In this document: piece by piece, positions 24,086-35,766 of the stretch
How positions within the stretch are numbered: position 1 is the stretch's first letter
How the letters are laid out: each line of letters opens with the position of its first letter
NCBI GenBank assembly: GCA_963971535.1
Contig: OZ020593.1
Location: 36,656,799 to 36,720,798 of the forward strand
Origin: Notolepis coatsorum
Taxonomy: Eukaryota; Chordata; Actinopteri; Aulopiformes; Paralepididae
Direction of reading: 5' to 3'
DNA length: 64,000 nt
The notes under the pieces: generated by a model
Told to the model about the DNA's origin: nothing
The model's input: the letters and a program-made list of their open reading frames with translations, nothing else
Database searches by the model: none
Position numbers and translations under genes: made by a program

Positions 24086-25519
24086 TGTAACTGAGGGGTA
24101 CAATTCCCTGACTGTATTACTAGATATGATACTTACTACCACTACCTTTGTACTTAATATTCGGCCACCCAGTACACGGCATAAATATATTATGATGAAC
24201 ACTGTCACGTAGATGAAACGGATCCAACACAAATGTACGAATTAGAAATAGGTCTTTATTTCTACACAGCGATGGTGTGTAGAGCAAGCACTTAATCAAA
24301 TCAATCACATTTATGAATGGAAATTAGTATGCACTTTTATGGCAAGAGTATTCGTCGGTATATCAATAGAGAATGTCCAATCTCTGAAGGCGCAGGTGGT
24401 ACATATACGACCTGGAATAGTTTAAGGAATAACAGCAATGATACTTTAATGATTATATACTGGATACGCTAGGGGGGGTTAATCCGGTCGCTTGTAAGCC
24501 GACAGGAGTAGGAAAGGGGGGGGGGTAGAATCCGGCTGCCTCATCCGGCCAAGGGTATCCCAGGTGAACCCACTGTAGTGCCGTTCAATGCGCCGGCGAT
24601 CCTTGGACCACAGATGAAAGCAGGTGGACTCTTTGTGGGCCGGCGTCATCCGGTCCACGGAGGAGAGACGTGAAGCGACCTCGTCTTGCAGAGCGTCTCC
24701 TCACCTTGCGTCCTCTCCAGGGGGGGGGGTTCCAACACACGGCAGTGTCGGGGGTCTTTATCCATGGAATAATCAAAGTATACAAAGCATAATCCGTGCC
24801 TGGGAAGGCGGGCTGTCGTCGGTAGAATAATCCGGTATACAGGTCCACTCGCTCGTCGGCTCTGGGGCTCCTCGGGTGCAGCTTCACGTGGGGTCAACCA
24901 CCCTGGATAAGCAGCCAGTTCTCTGCCCGAAACGATGGGGTACTGACTACGGTAGTATTCTCACCGCACGAAGCACTATATATTAACAGACTATTATTAG
25001 CTTAATAGACTACGTCCAACTCGACGATATAGTGCCAAATATGACTATTCAAATATTAATATACACGATGTCTCAATACCGATGGTAGGCGAACTTGGCC
25101 TTACTCCCACACGTGGCGTCGCGGGGAGGCTTTACGTCTGTGACTCTATTGGAGGGTAAGAAACTGGACTGAAAAGGAAGTCCTACTTTAGTAGCGCAGT
25201 ATATATACGCACTATGAACAAATAGTCCCATTAGTGGTGCGGTAGTCAGATTCCTACGCGGAACTAGGACTTGTTCGTACATGTGGAGCGGTACGTTTGA
25301 ACTGGGTCTGAGGGGTATGGCAGCCTGGCACCAAGGTCTCGACCAATAGTAGAATGGAGACTATTATGGGATGTTCAGTAGGCTAGAATGGATATTTAAT
25401 GCATATTGTACAAGGAATATACAAGGGATATCAGGGAATATTAGAGAATATACAAATACAATTAAATATATATATATAAATAAATATATATATTCGGTTT
25501 AATCTGGCCCTTCACAACA
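24086..25519 (-). repeat. BEL copy 2 3' LTR
   Basis: It starts TGTAACTGAG and ends CTTCACAACA. It is nearly identical to 30676-32110. The adjoining purine-rich tract on the coding strand is AGGGGGTGGC. Confidence 0.94.
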
Positions 25520-25627
25520 GCCACCCCCTGATTGGTCCCAGACCTAATCAGTTAAACAGAGACAGATTAATCGCGTTGTCTATTTACACATAAGGGTTTG
25601 CTGTAGGGGTCAGTCAACTTCACAAAG

Positions 25628-28600
25628 TCATAGGGTTATAGGGTCATGGTCATCATCGATTGTGTCTGGGAGTCGAGGCAGTTCTATGAGCCTCGCCACG
25701 GGACGGGTGTAAGTGCGACCCTGGACGAGCACTTCAGCTGCTCGGACCTTGCCGTCGGCACCGGTGATCACTTTGCTTACGCGGCCGGCCGGCCACATAG
25801 CTCTGGGCAGTGATTGATCAATAATCATGACGACTGTTCCTTCTGTCAAATTGTCTCTCTGGGCTCGCTGCAGTAGAAGCAATTCTGCTTCCTCGTAGTT
25901 AGCTGCTGACATATCAGCGGGGGACTTGCACTCCGGGTGGTACCGCAGGAATGTTCTTTGTTGTGCACTCTCTATGGACGTGCAATCGTCTATGTTAGGG
26001 TCGGTGGAGGCTACGGTGCTCAATCCACAGAACACAGACTTCTTATTTTCCACCTCCTCTGGACTTGCTTCCCTCGGGATAGGCATGGGCCACTGTCCTT
26101 CCGGGAGTCTTAGGAATGCGGGGCCGTCACTGTAGACTTTGCGACGGGTGAGGTCATCCAGGGGCATCCCCCGGGTGATGACGTCAGCTGGGTTCTGTTT
26201 TGTATCAACGTAGCGCCACTCTGTTTCTCCGGTTAACTCTTCGGTTAAGTCTTGAATCTCGGTGACTCTGACTCCCACGAAGACTTTGTACTTGCATGAG
26301 TCCGATTTGATCCAGGCGAGTACCGTCGTGGAATCTGACCACAGGATTGTTCTAGACACCGGTATGGTGAGCTCACGTTGGATGAGCGTGGCTAGGTGCG
26401 CTCCGGCTAGGGCTGCGCAGAGCTCTAGACGTGGGATAGATTGTTGCTTGCGTGGGGCTATTCTCGAGCGGGCGAGGACAAATGCTGTGTAGATCTCTCC
26501 CCCCTGGTCTTGGGCCCGCAAGTAGGCTACTGATCCGTATGCGACCTCTGAGGCGTCACTGAAGACGTGTAAGTCCATTTTACATGTCTCTGGCCTCACC
26601 GTGGGTGGGAAGTAGCTTCGGCGCATATTAACGCCTGGGAGTGAGTGGAGCTCCATCTCCCACTCTCTCCAGGTGGATGCAAGGTGTGCGGGAATGGGGT
26701 CGTCCCAGCCCTGGTCCTTGTCCCACAATGCTCGTACAATCATTTTTGCCCTGGTGGTGTACGGTAGAATACATCCTAGCGGGTCATATTGTCGGGCGAG
26801 TGTTGTGTACACACTCCGTCTGGTGGTCGGCGCCGCCGCCGGCCTTCCCTGCTCCGTAGTCAGGGGCTTGTGTCTGTAGTGAAGCGAATCTGTTTTGAAT
26901 CGCCACACCAATCCCAGGGTCATCTCCTGGGCTTCTCCCGGGATTGTAGCCATCCAGGTCTCGCTGCTGGCTGCCTTGTCCTCGGAGGAGAGGCTGCGCA
27001 GTACTTGCGGATCGCTGCTGGCCCACTGCCTGAGATCAAAGCCGCCTTTGATCAATGAGGCGCGGAGTTTAATCAGGAGAGCCTCGGCTTCTTCCTGGGT
27101 TGAAAGGCTTTGTAGACAGTTGTCTACGTAGAAGCTGTTCTTTACGCTGTGTCGGACCTCTTCGTCCGCTGCTGGGTCCTCTGCTACATGTTTCTGTAGT
27201 GCAAATGTAGCACAGCAGGGGCTGCACGTCGTTCCGAAGGGGAGGACTTCCCATTGGTAGATGGCTGGGTGCTCATCTCCTGGCTTCTCTCTCCATAGGA
27301 ACCGTAACAGGGGCTTGTCCGCCTCTACTAATCTCACCTGCAGGAACATTCCTTTAATGTCCCCGCTGATGGCCACCTTTTCCTGGCGGAAGCGGAGTAG
27401 AACGCCGAGTAGGGAGGGGCCGAGTGTGGGACCGGGCAGTAACTCTTTATTCAGATTTTGGGATCCGATCTGGTAGCTGCAGTTAAATACTATGCGGTCT
27501 TTACCGTTGTGATGGACCTTGTGGTGAGGCACGTACCACGATTCAGTGGTCTGGTCAGCCTCTTTAATGTCCATCTTTGTGACGTGTCCCGCTGTGATGA
27601 GCTTCTCAATCTCAGCGCGGTATACACTCTCTTGGGCGGGGTTCTTGGCTAAGCGCCGCTCCGTGTTCAGCAGGTACCGTTCTGTGGCGTCTGTCTTGGC
27701 GTGGAAAGTAGGCATTCCTTCTCGCCGCAGGAGTGGCGTGGCGTATCTCAACACGCCGTTGACCGGGACTCTCTTGGTCCCTGTCTCGAGGAGGTGAATG
27801 GCGTAAATGTCATCTTTAGAGCGAATGTCTTTCTTTCCGTTCTTAAAGGGCATTTGTTCCAAGGTCCATAGCCGCTCTACGTGTTGCAGGAGTGCGGTTT
27901 CTCCCTCTGTGACTCGGGAGTGGAGACATCTAGTGGCTGTACTTCGGTTGAGAGATTTGGCGAGCGGGCCTTGGAGAGTCCATCCCAAACGGGTCTCGAC
28001 TGCTGCAGGACAGCCTCGGGGTCCGGTATGAACCCGGTCTATCGGGACAATGAGGTCTGCATGGTCGGAGCCTATCAACAGGGTCGGCATAGCATTGTCT
28101 ATGAGCGGGATCGGTAACTTGCGCAGATGTGCATATTTCTCCATCAGCTTGGCGACGGGGTATGTGTACCGCGACAGTCCTATTTCTTGGCTGGTGAAAG
28201 CGTCTGTAATCTGGTACCGTCGCTCAGGCTGGCCGCTTGCTGCGATAGAGAATGAGACATTCTCGCCCTTTATCGTCTTCAAATCTCGTCTTATTGTCCG
28301 AATTGTCATTTGGGTTTTGCTTCCCCGCAGCCCTAGCTGGGCCGCAGCGGAGGCGAGCAGAAGGGTCTTCTCTGACCCGTCATCGAGGACGGCGTAAGTG
28401 TCCAGGACTTTATTCTGGTAGCTTAGTGTCACACGCACTACTTTTAGGAGTACTCGGGCTCCACTGCTGCTGGCGGGATCGATGTACATGACGCTCGCTT
28501 TGCAGCTGGATGGTGCGGGTGAAGGGCGCCGTCTGTTACTGTCGTGAAGTATGTCCAGATGGGCTCCATCGCACTTGGTGCACCTTTTCTTTAAGCGGCA

Positions 28601-30631
28601 TTCGGCTGCCATGTGTGAGCGCGCACAGCGAAAACAGCGCTTGTTGGACTTTATCCATTGACTTGCTTCCTCCGCGTTCAGCTTGGGGAAGGAGTCACAT
28701 TGCGCTAGCCAGTGTTCTTTCTCACAGTAGGGGCACACTATCTTCCACTTCTCCGTTCTGGAGGGGGTACTGTGGCTCCTGCTGCTCGGTACTGACTCCG
28801 ATTGGTGCATCACAGTCACCGATCTTCTTCCATCATTTAGTCGTCTGGTTCCTTCTCTGGAGCCAGGGGTGCTCCGTCCAAATGTATCTAGCCGTAGGCT
28901 GCTGACTTCTCTCGCCAGGAAGTCTGCTAGATCGAGGAGGTTCGGTTCGGGGCCATTCGGGTCTCGGTGGTCCCTCTGTCGCCTAAAACGCTCCTGTCGA
29001 GCGTGCGGCAGCTTCTCCAAGATCCTTTCCACATTTGAGTTGGCGTAAAGTTCATGCCTCCCCTTCTCTCTCTGCGCTCCCAACATCCCTACCAGGGACT
29101 GCACTCTGATGGACAGGTCGTCCAGTGCTCGATTGTCTATTGCTGGGGGTAAGCGGTCGATGTGTCGGATCTCCTGGATCACGTAATCCCATATGCGCCC
29201 ATACCTCTGGTCCAATGCTACCAGCGCTGCTGTGTATGGGGTGGTGGAAGTCGCGTAGGCGAGCGCTATATTATGTGCGCGGGGCACCTTTAAGTGCTTC
29301 AGTAGGATGGCGTATTTGTGGCGTTCATCCAATACATCCACCAACATGGTCTCCAGACACATGCGGAGTTCTGTATACTGGGCCCGGTTCTCTTGGGTGA
29401 AGTCGGGTACCATAGGCGTGCCAATGTATGACGCTGACTGTGGATACATCGGCGAGCGTTGGGGGAGAGGCCTCCTAGGCGAGTCTCCTCCCGCTCCTTG
29501 GTATGGGCTGGTACCGGCAGAGTACCATGGCCCGCTTGTCCAGGTGCTGTTCCTCGGTGCGGGTCGTGCGTCGTGCTCACCCGTGTATAGAGTCGGGGGT
29601 CTGTAGCGCAGCTCCGCGGGAGTATAGCCTGGGCTGTACCGGACCTCCTGGTCCGGTAGAGTACTGTGCTGTCGTCGGGCGTGGTTCTCCTCCTCTTCCT
29701 CTTCGTCTTCAGTTAGGTCATCCAGTGCTTGTAGTCTCTGGTTTAGCCTCTCCACAGGATATGCTGCTCCTTCCCGGTTGCTAGGTCTCGCTTGGACCGG
29801 TGGGGGGAGGTGGTCTGTGGGGGGTATAGACCTCGTCTGTTGGTCAAGTTCAGGGTTGTTTACTCGGCTATGGGATGCCGCCCTGGAGGTGTGTCTAGAC
29901 GAGTTCCTGGAGCCTCTGGCGGAGGGAGAGGGTGTTGTCCGTCTGATCAGCTGTTCTATTAGTTGCGCTTGCTGTCTGTCGCGCTCTGCGTCCCGTAGAG
30001 CACCAGCAGCTGCTCGCTGGCTGTCTGCTCGGTCTCGGGCCACATTCTCTTCTCTCTGAATGCGTCTTAGTTCTAGACGTATATGCTCTTCTTCGCTCCG
30101 CTGCTGGATCTGCAGTCGGTCGCGTTCAGCAGCGGCGTTCAGGCTGATGAGGAAGGCCTGCTGTAGGGTCCTCTCTGCCTCGCTGGGAGAAGGCGGTTGT
30201 ATAGGGGAGCCTTCCCTCGGGGTACTCCTTGCGGAGCCTTGGAGCTCTATCTCCACGGTGCTCTCCCCGTCTTCTTCCGTGCCGAGTTCTCTCTCGGTAG
30301 CGTTGTATTCCTCCCGGGACTCATCGGGGACTACTTCTTCAGTACTGGCGGGGTGTGAAGTCATGTCTGGTTCCCACTGGTCCCCACCGTGAACTTGGTC
30401 AGTTACATTAGAGCCCGTAGGGGCCTCTATGGTCGGGGCAGTCTGGGCGTTGGGGTTAGACATACTTTTACTTTCTAGTTTTACCGCGTTTACTGTTAGT
30501 AGAAGACTAGGTTGTTGACTGACAGCGTAGGCCTCTAAGTACTGAGGGAGCCGTCGTTCGCGCTGCGGGCGTTGGTTAGGAGGATCGTTTCGTGGAGTGT
30601 TCATCATAGGCCATTTCAATATTAATAACAC
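25628..30631 (-). CDS. gag-pol: BEL copy 2 Gag-protease-RT-RNase H polyprotein fused to DUF5641 tail
   Basis: An intact 1667-codon frame. It has an N-terminal Ser/Pro and coiled-coil region, a Gag core, three zinc knuckles (about residues 634-680), an A17-type protease with LDDGSE (about 750), RT with FYVDN (about 1167), and RNase H with FSDASE (about 1356). Near residue 1592 the frame jumps from LLLQRAQRD straight into NLTEGTVVMIIDQ, the C-terminal DUF5641 domain. Relative to copy 1, 1107 bp (369 codons) are gone: the integrase zinc finger and all catalytic residues. The junction has 8 bp of microhomology (GTCTCTCT, 25853-25860). The protein can support particle formation and reverse transcription, but integration would need integrase supplied in trans. 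Confidence 0.95.
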   Translation of the reverse strand: MLLILKWPMMNTPRNDPPNQRPQRERRLPQYLEAYAVSQQPSLLLTVNAVKLESKSMSNPNAQTAPTIEAPTGSNVTDQVHGGDQWEPDMTSHPASTEEVVPDESREEYNATERELGTEEDGESTVEIELQGSARSTPREGSPIQPPSPSEAERTLQQAFLISLNAAAERDRLQIQQRSEEEHIRLELRRIQREENVARDRADSQRAAAGALRDAERDRQQAQLIEQLIRRTTPSPSARGSRNSSRHTSRAASHSRVNNPELDQQTRSIPPTDHLPPPVQARPSNREGAAYPVERLNQRLQALDDLTEDEEEEEENHARRQHSTLPDQEVRYSPGYTPAELRYRPPTLYTGEHDARPAPRNSTWTSGPWYSAGTSPYQGAGGDSPRRPLPQRSPMYPQSASYIGTPMVPDFTQENRAQYTELRMCLETMLVDVLDERHKYAILLKHLKVPRAHNIALAYATSTTPYTAALVALDQRYGRIWDYVIQEIRHIDRLPPAIDNRALDDLSIRVQSLVGMLGAQREKGRHELYANSNVERILEKLPHARQERFRRQRDHRDPNGPEPNLLDLADFLAREVSSLRLDTFGRSTPGSREGTRRLNDGRRSVTVMHQSESVPSSRSHSTPSRTEKWKIVCPYCEKEHWLAQCDSFPKLNAEEASQWIKSNKRCFRCARSHMAAECRLKKRCTKCDGAHLDILHDSNRRRPSPAPSSCKASVMYIDPASSSGARVLLKVVRVTLSYQNKVLDTYAVLDDGSEKTLLLASAAAQLGLRGSKTQMTIRTIRRDLKTIKGENVSFSIAASGQPERRYQITDAFTSQEIGLSRYTYPVAKLMEKYAHLRKLPIPLIDNAMPTLLIGSDHADLIVPIDRVHTGPRGCPAAVETRLGWTLQGPLAKSLNRSTATRCLHSRVTEGETALLQHVERLWTLEQMPFKNGKKDIRSKDDIYAIHLLETGTKRVPVNGVLRYATPLLRREGMPTFHAKTDATERYLLNTERRLAKNPAQESVYRAEIEKLITAGHVTKMDIKEADQTTESWYVPHHKVHHNGKDRIVFNCSYQIGSQNLNKELLPGPTLGPSLLGVLLRFRQEKVAISGDIKGMFLQVRLVEADKPLLRFLWREKPGDEHPAIYQWEVLPFGTTCSPCCATFALQKHVAEDPAADEEVRHSVKNSFYVDNCLQSLSTQEEAEALLIKLRASLIKGGFDLRQWASSDPQVLRSLSSEDKAASSETWMATIPGEAQEMTLGLVWRFKTDSLHYRHKPLTTEQGRPAAAPTTRRSVYTTLARQYDPLGCILPYTTRAKMIVRALWDKDQGWDDPIPAHLASTWREWEMELHSLPGVNMRRSYFPPTVRPETCKMDLHVFSDASEVAYGSVAYLRAQDQGGEIYTAFVLARSRIAPRKQQSIPRLELCAALAGAHLATLIQRELTIPVSRTILWSDSTTVLAWIKSDSCKYKVFVGVRVTEIQDLTEELTGETEWRYVDTKQNPADVITRGMPLDDLTRRKVYSDGPAFLRLPEGQWPMPIPREASPEEVENKKSVFCGLSTVASTDPNIDDCTSIESAQQRTFLRYHPECKSPADMSAANYEEAELLLLQRAQRDNLTEGTVVMIIDQSLPRAMWPAGRVSKVITGADGKVRAAEVLVQGRTYTRPVARLIELPRLPDTIDDDHDPITL

Positions 30632-30656
30632 TATATTAATATTACACTAATTACCC

Positions 30657-30673
30657 TCCGGCTCGAAGGACCA
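30657..30673 (-). promoter_or_regulatory. BEL copy 2 primer-binding site, tRNA-Tyr type
   Basis: TCCGGCTCGAAGGACCA on the plus strand, identical to the copy 1 site and two bases inside the 5' LTR. Confidence 0.87.
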
Positions 30674-30675
30674 AT

Positions 30676-32110
30676 TGTAACTGAGGGGTACAATTCCCTG
30701 ACTGTATTACTAGATATGATACTTACTACCACTACCTTTGTACTTAATATTCGGCCACCCAGTACACGGCATAAATATATTATGATGAACACTGTCACGT
30801 AGATGAAACGGATCCAACACAAATGTACGAATTAGAAATAGGTCTTTATTTCTACACAGCGATGGTGTGTAGAGCAAGCACTTAATCAAATCAATCACAT
30901 TTATGAATGGAAATTAGTATGCACTTTTATGGCAAGAGTATTTGTCGGTATATCAATAGAGAATGTCCAATCTCTGAAGGCGCAGGTGGTACATATACGA
31001 CCTGGAATAGTTTAAGGAATAACAGCAATGATACTTTAATGATTATATACTGGATACGCTAGGGGGGGTTAATCCGGTCGCTTGTAAGCCGACAGGAGTA
31101 GGAAAGGGGGGGGGGTAGAATCCGGCTGCCTCATCCGGCCAAGGGTATCCCAGGTGAACCCACTGTAGTGCCGTTCAATGCGCCGGCGATCCTTGGACCA
31201 CAGATGAAAGCAGGTGGACTCTTTGTGGGCCGGCGTCATCCGGTCCACGGAGGAGAGACGTGAAGCGACCTCGTCTTGCAGAGCGTCTCCTCACCTTGCG
31301 TCCTCTCCAGGGGGGGGGGGTTCCAACACACGGCAGTGTCGGGGGTCTTTATCCATGGAATAATCAAAGTATACAAAGCATAATCCGTGCCTGGGAAGGC
31401 GGGCTGTCGTCGGTAGAATAATCCGGTATACAGGTCCACTCGCTCGTCGGCTCTGGGGCTCCTCGGGTGCAGCTTCACGTGGGGTCAACCACCCTGGATA
31501 AGCAGCCAGTTCTCTGCCCGAAACGATGGGGTACTGACTACGGTAGTATTCTCACCGCACGAAGCACTATATATTAACAGACTATTATTAGCTTAATAGA
31601 CTACGTCCAACTCGACGATATAGTGCCAAATATGACTATTCAAATATTAATATACACGATGTCTCAATACCGATGGTAGGCGAACTTGGCCTTACTCCCA
31701 CACGTGGCGTCGCGGGGAGGCTTTACGTCTGTGACTCTATTGGAGGGTAAGAAACTGGACTGAAAAGGAAGTCCTACTTTAGTAGCGCAGTATATATACG
31801 CACTATGAACAAATAGTCCCATTAGTGGTGCGGTAGTCAGATTCCTACGCGGAACTAGGACTTGTTCGTACATGTGGAGCGGTACGTTTGAACTGGGTCT
31901 GAGGGGTATGGCAGCCTGGCACCAAGGTCTCGACCAATAGTAGAATGGAGACTATTATGGGATGTTCAGTAGGCTAGAATGGATATTCAATGCATATTGT
32001 ACAAGGAATATACAAGGGATATCAGGGAATATTAGAGAATATACAAATACAATTAAATATATATATATAAATAAATATATATATTCGGTTTAATCTGGCC
32101 CTTCACAACA
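30676..32110 (-). repeat. BEL copy 2 5' LTR
   Basis: Pairs with 24086-25519. It is bounded by TGTAACTGAG and CTTCACAACA and followed by the ACCAC duplication. Confidence 0.94.
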
Positions 32111-32719
32111 ACCACAGTTGACACCATTGGCCACTGAGCAACTCCACTGGAGCAGTTGATTCAAGCCATGTCACATAGTTCAAGTTTGAAATGATTCTTT
32201 CTGTTTTGCTCCTGAGCGTGTGCTAGATACTGTACTGTACTGGTAATATTATGTATTTGTGTTAACTTCTGAATAAAACAACTTATTAAACACAAGTACA
32301 TCTTATTGAACATTATTTTGATATTTCATTACCAATTATCATAGCAAAACAGCTTTTTCAAACAGTCTGTAATGCATTTTGGAAACGGGAGATGGGCTCA
32401 TGGTGTAATGGGCCACCTGGCCTGAGAAACATAAGGAGGAAAGAAAAAGTAAGGACTTACTTCTGGTCATTATTTGGGTAGAACACACATATTTTAAATG
32501 CCTTCGGCATTTTTTTTTTTTTTTTTAGCCATTTTAATCTAGATTAATCTAGATTAAATCCAGGATTGCAGATAGATTAATCTAGATTAAAAAAATTAAT
32601 CTATGCCCACCTCTAATATATATACACAGTATATACAGCGGTATATACAGCACTATTGTACATGCTATCATACACATGTACATGCGTTATATGCAGGTAT
32701 ATTCAGACATATGTGAATA

Positions 32720-33266
<547 letters not shown>

Positions 33267-33419
33267 TATACATACAAATATGGTGTACAGCATTATTGTA
33301 CATAGATACCAGCATACAGAGTTATATGGTTAGACTATAGGTTGAGGTAGGTAGTTATGATTACAGTGTAAGGCAGTTGTAGACAGTGAAGACAGTACAT
33401 AGGTATAAATTGAGTATAC

Positions 33420-33519
33420 ATTTTACATTTAGTCATTTAGCTGACACTTTTATCCAAAGCGATTTACAAGTTCTGTTTAACAAGTCAGCAGGAAGGGTAC
33501 AACTCTGGCAGCTATAGAT
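33420..33519 (-). mobile_element. L2 LINE 3' UTR fragment
   Basis: TTTAGTCATTTAGCTGACAC and ATCCAAAGCGATTTACAAG match the 3' end of the L2 element at 55030. It is a short 5'-truncated copy. Confidence 0.7.
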
Positions 33520-33861
33520 TATAGACAATGAGAGTCTAAACTTTAGTATAGGCAATGAGAGCCTGCCCTAGAGTATACACAATGAGGCCCTGTCCACACA
33601 AACGTGGGGTGTTATATAACCAAGCCTTAATGTGCGCGGTTGCACTGTTTGTCCACACACAACCGGGTTTTTGGAACACTGCAACCGCGTTATTTTACAA
33701 CCGGAGTCCAGGGTGAAGTTTTGCGCACATCCCGGTTGGAGTGGTTGCGTGTGGACATAGTAACCGAGGTTATTTCCAGTGTTTACAGCAGAGCTGTCCC
33801 AAGTAGCTGCGGCTACCAACTAAGCTAATGTGTTGTCAAGTTATTGTTATAAGGAACCCAG

Positions 33862-34880
33862 TCCAAACTACAACAGTCTGCATCCCCTTAACACTATGTG
33901 GACCGTCCACGTATATATACGTGTTTCGATTCCACCCGTTGAGGACCAGAGCCACGAGTTAACTCGTGGCGAGTTGTTATTGTTTTATTCCATATTAATA
34001 ACGCTATTAACGTCCGCGATCGACTTGCAGGACCTACCCACATGTTTGATTTTCTAAACATGCAATACCGGCCAGATCCGCTTAGGGGCGCCATCGCTCC
34101 ACTGCAGTATCATTGAGGGCGATTGATTATTTTTTTTTGCTGTCTGTGGGCGTTTCATATGAGCCTCGGTTCCAAACGAACACCCTCCATCTTTGATCCC
34201 GTTACCGATCGCAGATTTCAGCCTGGAATAATAGGATTTATGATTAGCCAATGGACATATCGATCTACCAGATTCCGATGACTAATGACGAAATGCTGCC
34301 GGCGATCACATGGCCTGACGGTAGGATACTATTCACCCAAATTACAGCTGGATTGGACATTGTTTTAAAACTCAACGTGATCGATCAGTGAAAATGGTAT
34401 ATTGAACGCACACTGTATTGCTAATCAATAATAGTAATCGGCGTTCCCCGCCGCCCCCATTTCATCCATAGATGCTCTGTAATAGTCTGAATGCTACGCA
34501 GTTTGTTTGATTTCATTCGTATATATACAGCAGAAATGGCCTCATATCTAGCTTCCCAGAAAAAAGACGAGGCGAAAACCGTGATAAACCTTATATTCAC
34601 GGCGCTATAAAATGACAACCAACCGATGGATTTTTATTTTCTTTAAGCCATTATGAAGGCACGGTTTATGCACTCAAGTGACAATGAGAATGGACAGATA
34701 GCAATACTATAAAGTATATATATAGTTGTTAGAAAGTACATCGGTTTGTTGACAAACCCTGGTCGTCCAGAACCATATTACACTGCAAATCGTGGTCGCC
34801 AATGTGTTAACAATTGTTTGTATTGAGCTGTATTGTATTGTACCCATTCTGCAATCTGTTAAATAACGTTTTCATCCATT
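33862..34880 (+). mobile_element. LINE 3' tail (family T), split by a piggyBac-like element
   Basis: The left piece ends GTCTGCATCCCCTTAA. The right piece has TTAACAATTGT, GTACCCATTCTGCAATCTG and TTAA. The other copies at 37056, 44026 and 57716 are continuous at this point. Confidence 0.7.
33892..34806. mobile_element. piggyBac-like MITE (915 bp)
   Basis: It is flanked by TTAA on both sides (33888-33891 and 34807-34810) and interrupts a LINE tail exactly at its TTAA. The termini CACTATGTGGACCG and the inverse of CACATTGGCGACCAC are only roughly inverted. No transposase frame is seen. Confidence 0.65.
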
Positions 34881-35766
34881 TATGCTACTAGCGTTAACGT
34901 TACTACGTTAATGTATGCTAGCCTCATGCTAACTATATAAATGGAAAATTCCAATCACATTAGCATGTAGCTAACAACATCAGAGATCTTTTTGTGAGAC
35001 TAAACTCTCCGCTCTTGGTGGTAAATTGTGTTGATGTTGGTTTGGTTTCATCAACAAATGAGGCAGAACACGCAGTGAATGTATCCTTTTTTGTTTATTG
35101 CACTTTTATTGCACTTTGTTTCTTGCTGCAAATAAATGCTATGTTGCTAAATGGTTTACGCGAGGTAATTTAAAGATGGTGGGTTTCTGTTTTTGAGCAG
35201 GTCGTGTAGTGATGGTTCAACCCTTCTGATTGGTTGAAAATGGCCTTCATGTTTGAACTATATCGCCACCTACTGCTTTGGCATTGTACTACATGTATAT
35301 ACATCACTCGGTGCAGAGTTTAAACCAGTCGTGTGGACAGTTTTTTGTTGAATAATAAAAAGAAAAAACTGTGTCAAAAATACCTGTGATTGTGTGGACT
35401 GGGCCTGAGAATCTCAAGTATAGACAATGAGAGTCTAATGAGATAGTCTATAATAATACATTTTATTTGGAGGCGCCTTTCAAAACACCCAAGGTCACCT
35501 GTAGGGCATAAAAACAGAACAGTCAAGATTAAAACAATGATCTTGGCAAAAGTGTCAGTGGAGTTAAAAACAAGACAAACAATGTATACGTATGAAATAT
35601 AAAACAGTGGCACACAGGGTGCAGTTATAGTGAGTATGCCCAGTATGCAAGGCAGTTAAAAGACAAGGTTAAGAAAAGAATACGATAAACAACAAGAAGT
35701 ATAAAAAACAGTGAAGTTAAAATAACAGACAAACAAACAGCAGGGGGTATTGGGCAGTGATGGAGG

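Larger units (their letters stand above)
24086..32110 (-). mobile_element. BEL/Pao LTR retrotransposon, copy 2 (integrase-deleted)
   Basis: Complete element with LTRs of 1434 bp (24086-25519) and 1435 bp (30676-32110). They differ, by my reading, at two substitutions and one G-tract length change, so the insertion is very recent. A 5-bp duplication ACCAC flanks it (24081-24085 and 32111-32115). The interior carries one uninterrupted gag-pol frame that lacks the integrase catalytic core. Orientation and primer site are the same as in copy 1. Confidence 0.96.
23861..32615. mobile_element. hAT-like element interrupted by BEL copy 2
   Basis: Left end TAGAGCTGGGC at 23861 and right end GCCCACCTCTA at 32615 are inverted with one mismatch. 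They are flanked by ATATATAT on both sides; this duplication is low complexity, so it is weak evidence. Inside are TTAACG and TTAATCTAGATTAATC runs typical of this fish MITE type. No transposase is seen. BEL copy 2 occupies most of the span. Confidence 0.6.
33586..35405. mobile_element. Harbinger-like non-autonomous element (1820 bp)
   Basis: Ends GGCCCTGTCCACAC and GTGTGGACTGGGCC are inverted. A TGA trinucleotide flanks both sides (33583-33585 and 35406-35408), consistent with a 3-bp duplication. Excising it rebuilds a hairpin-motif unit. No transposase frame is present. Confidence 0.75.
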
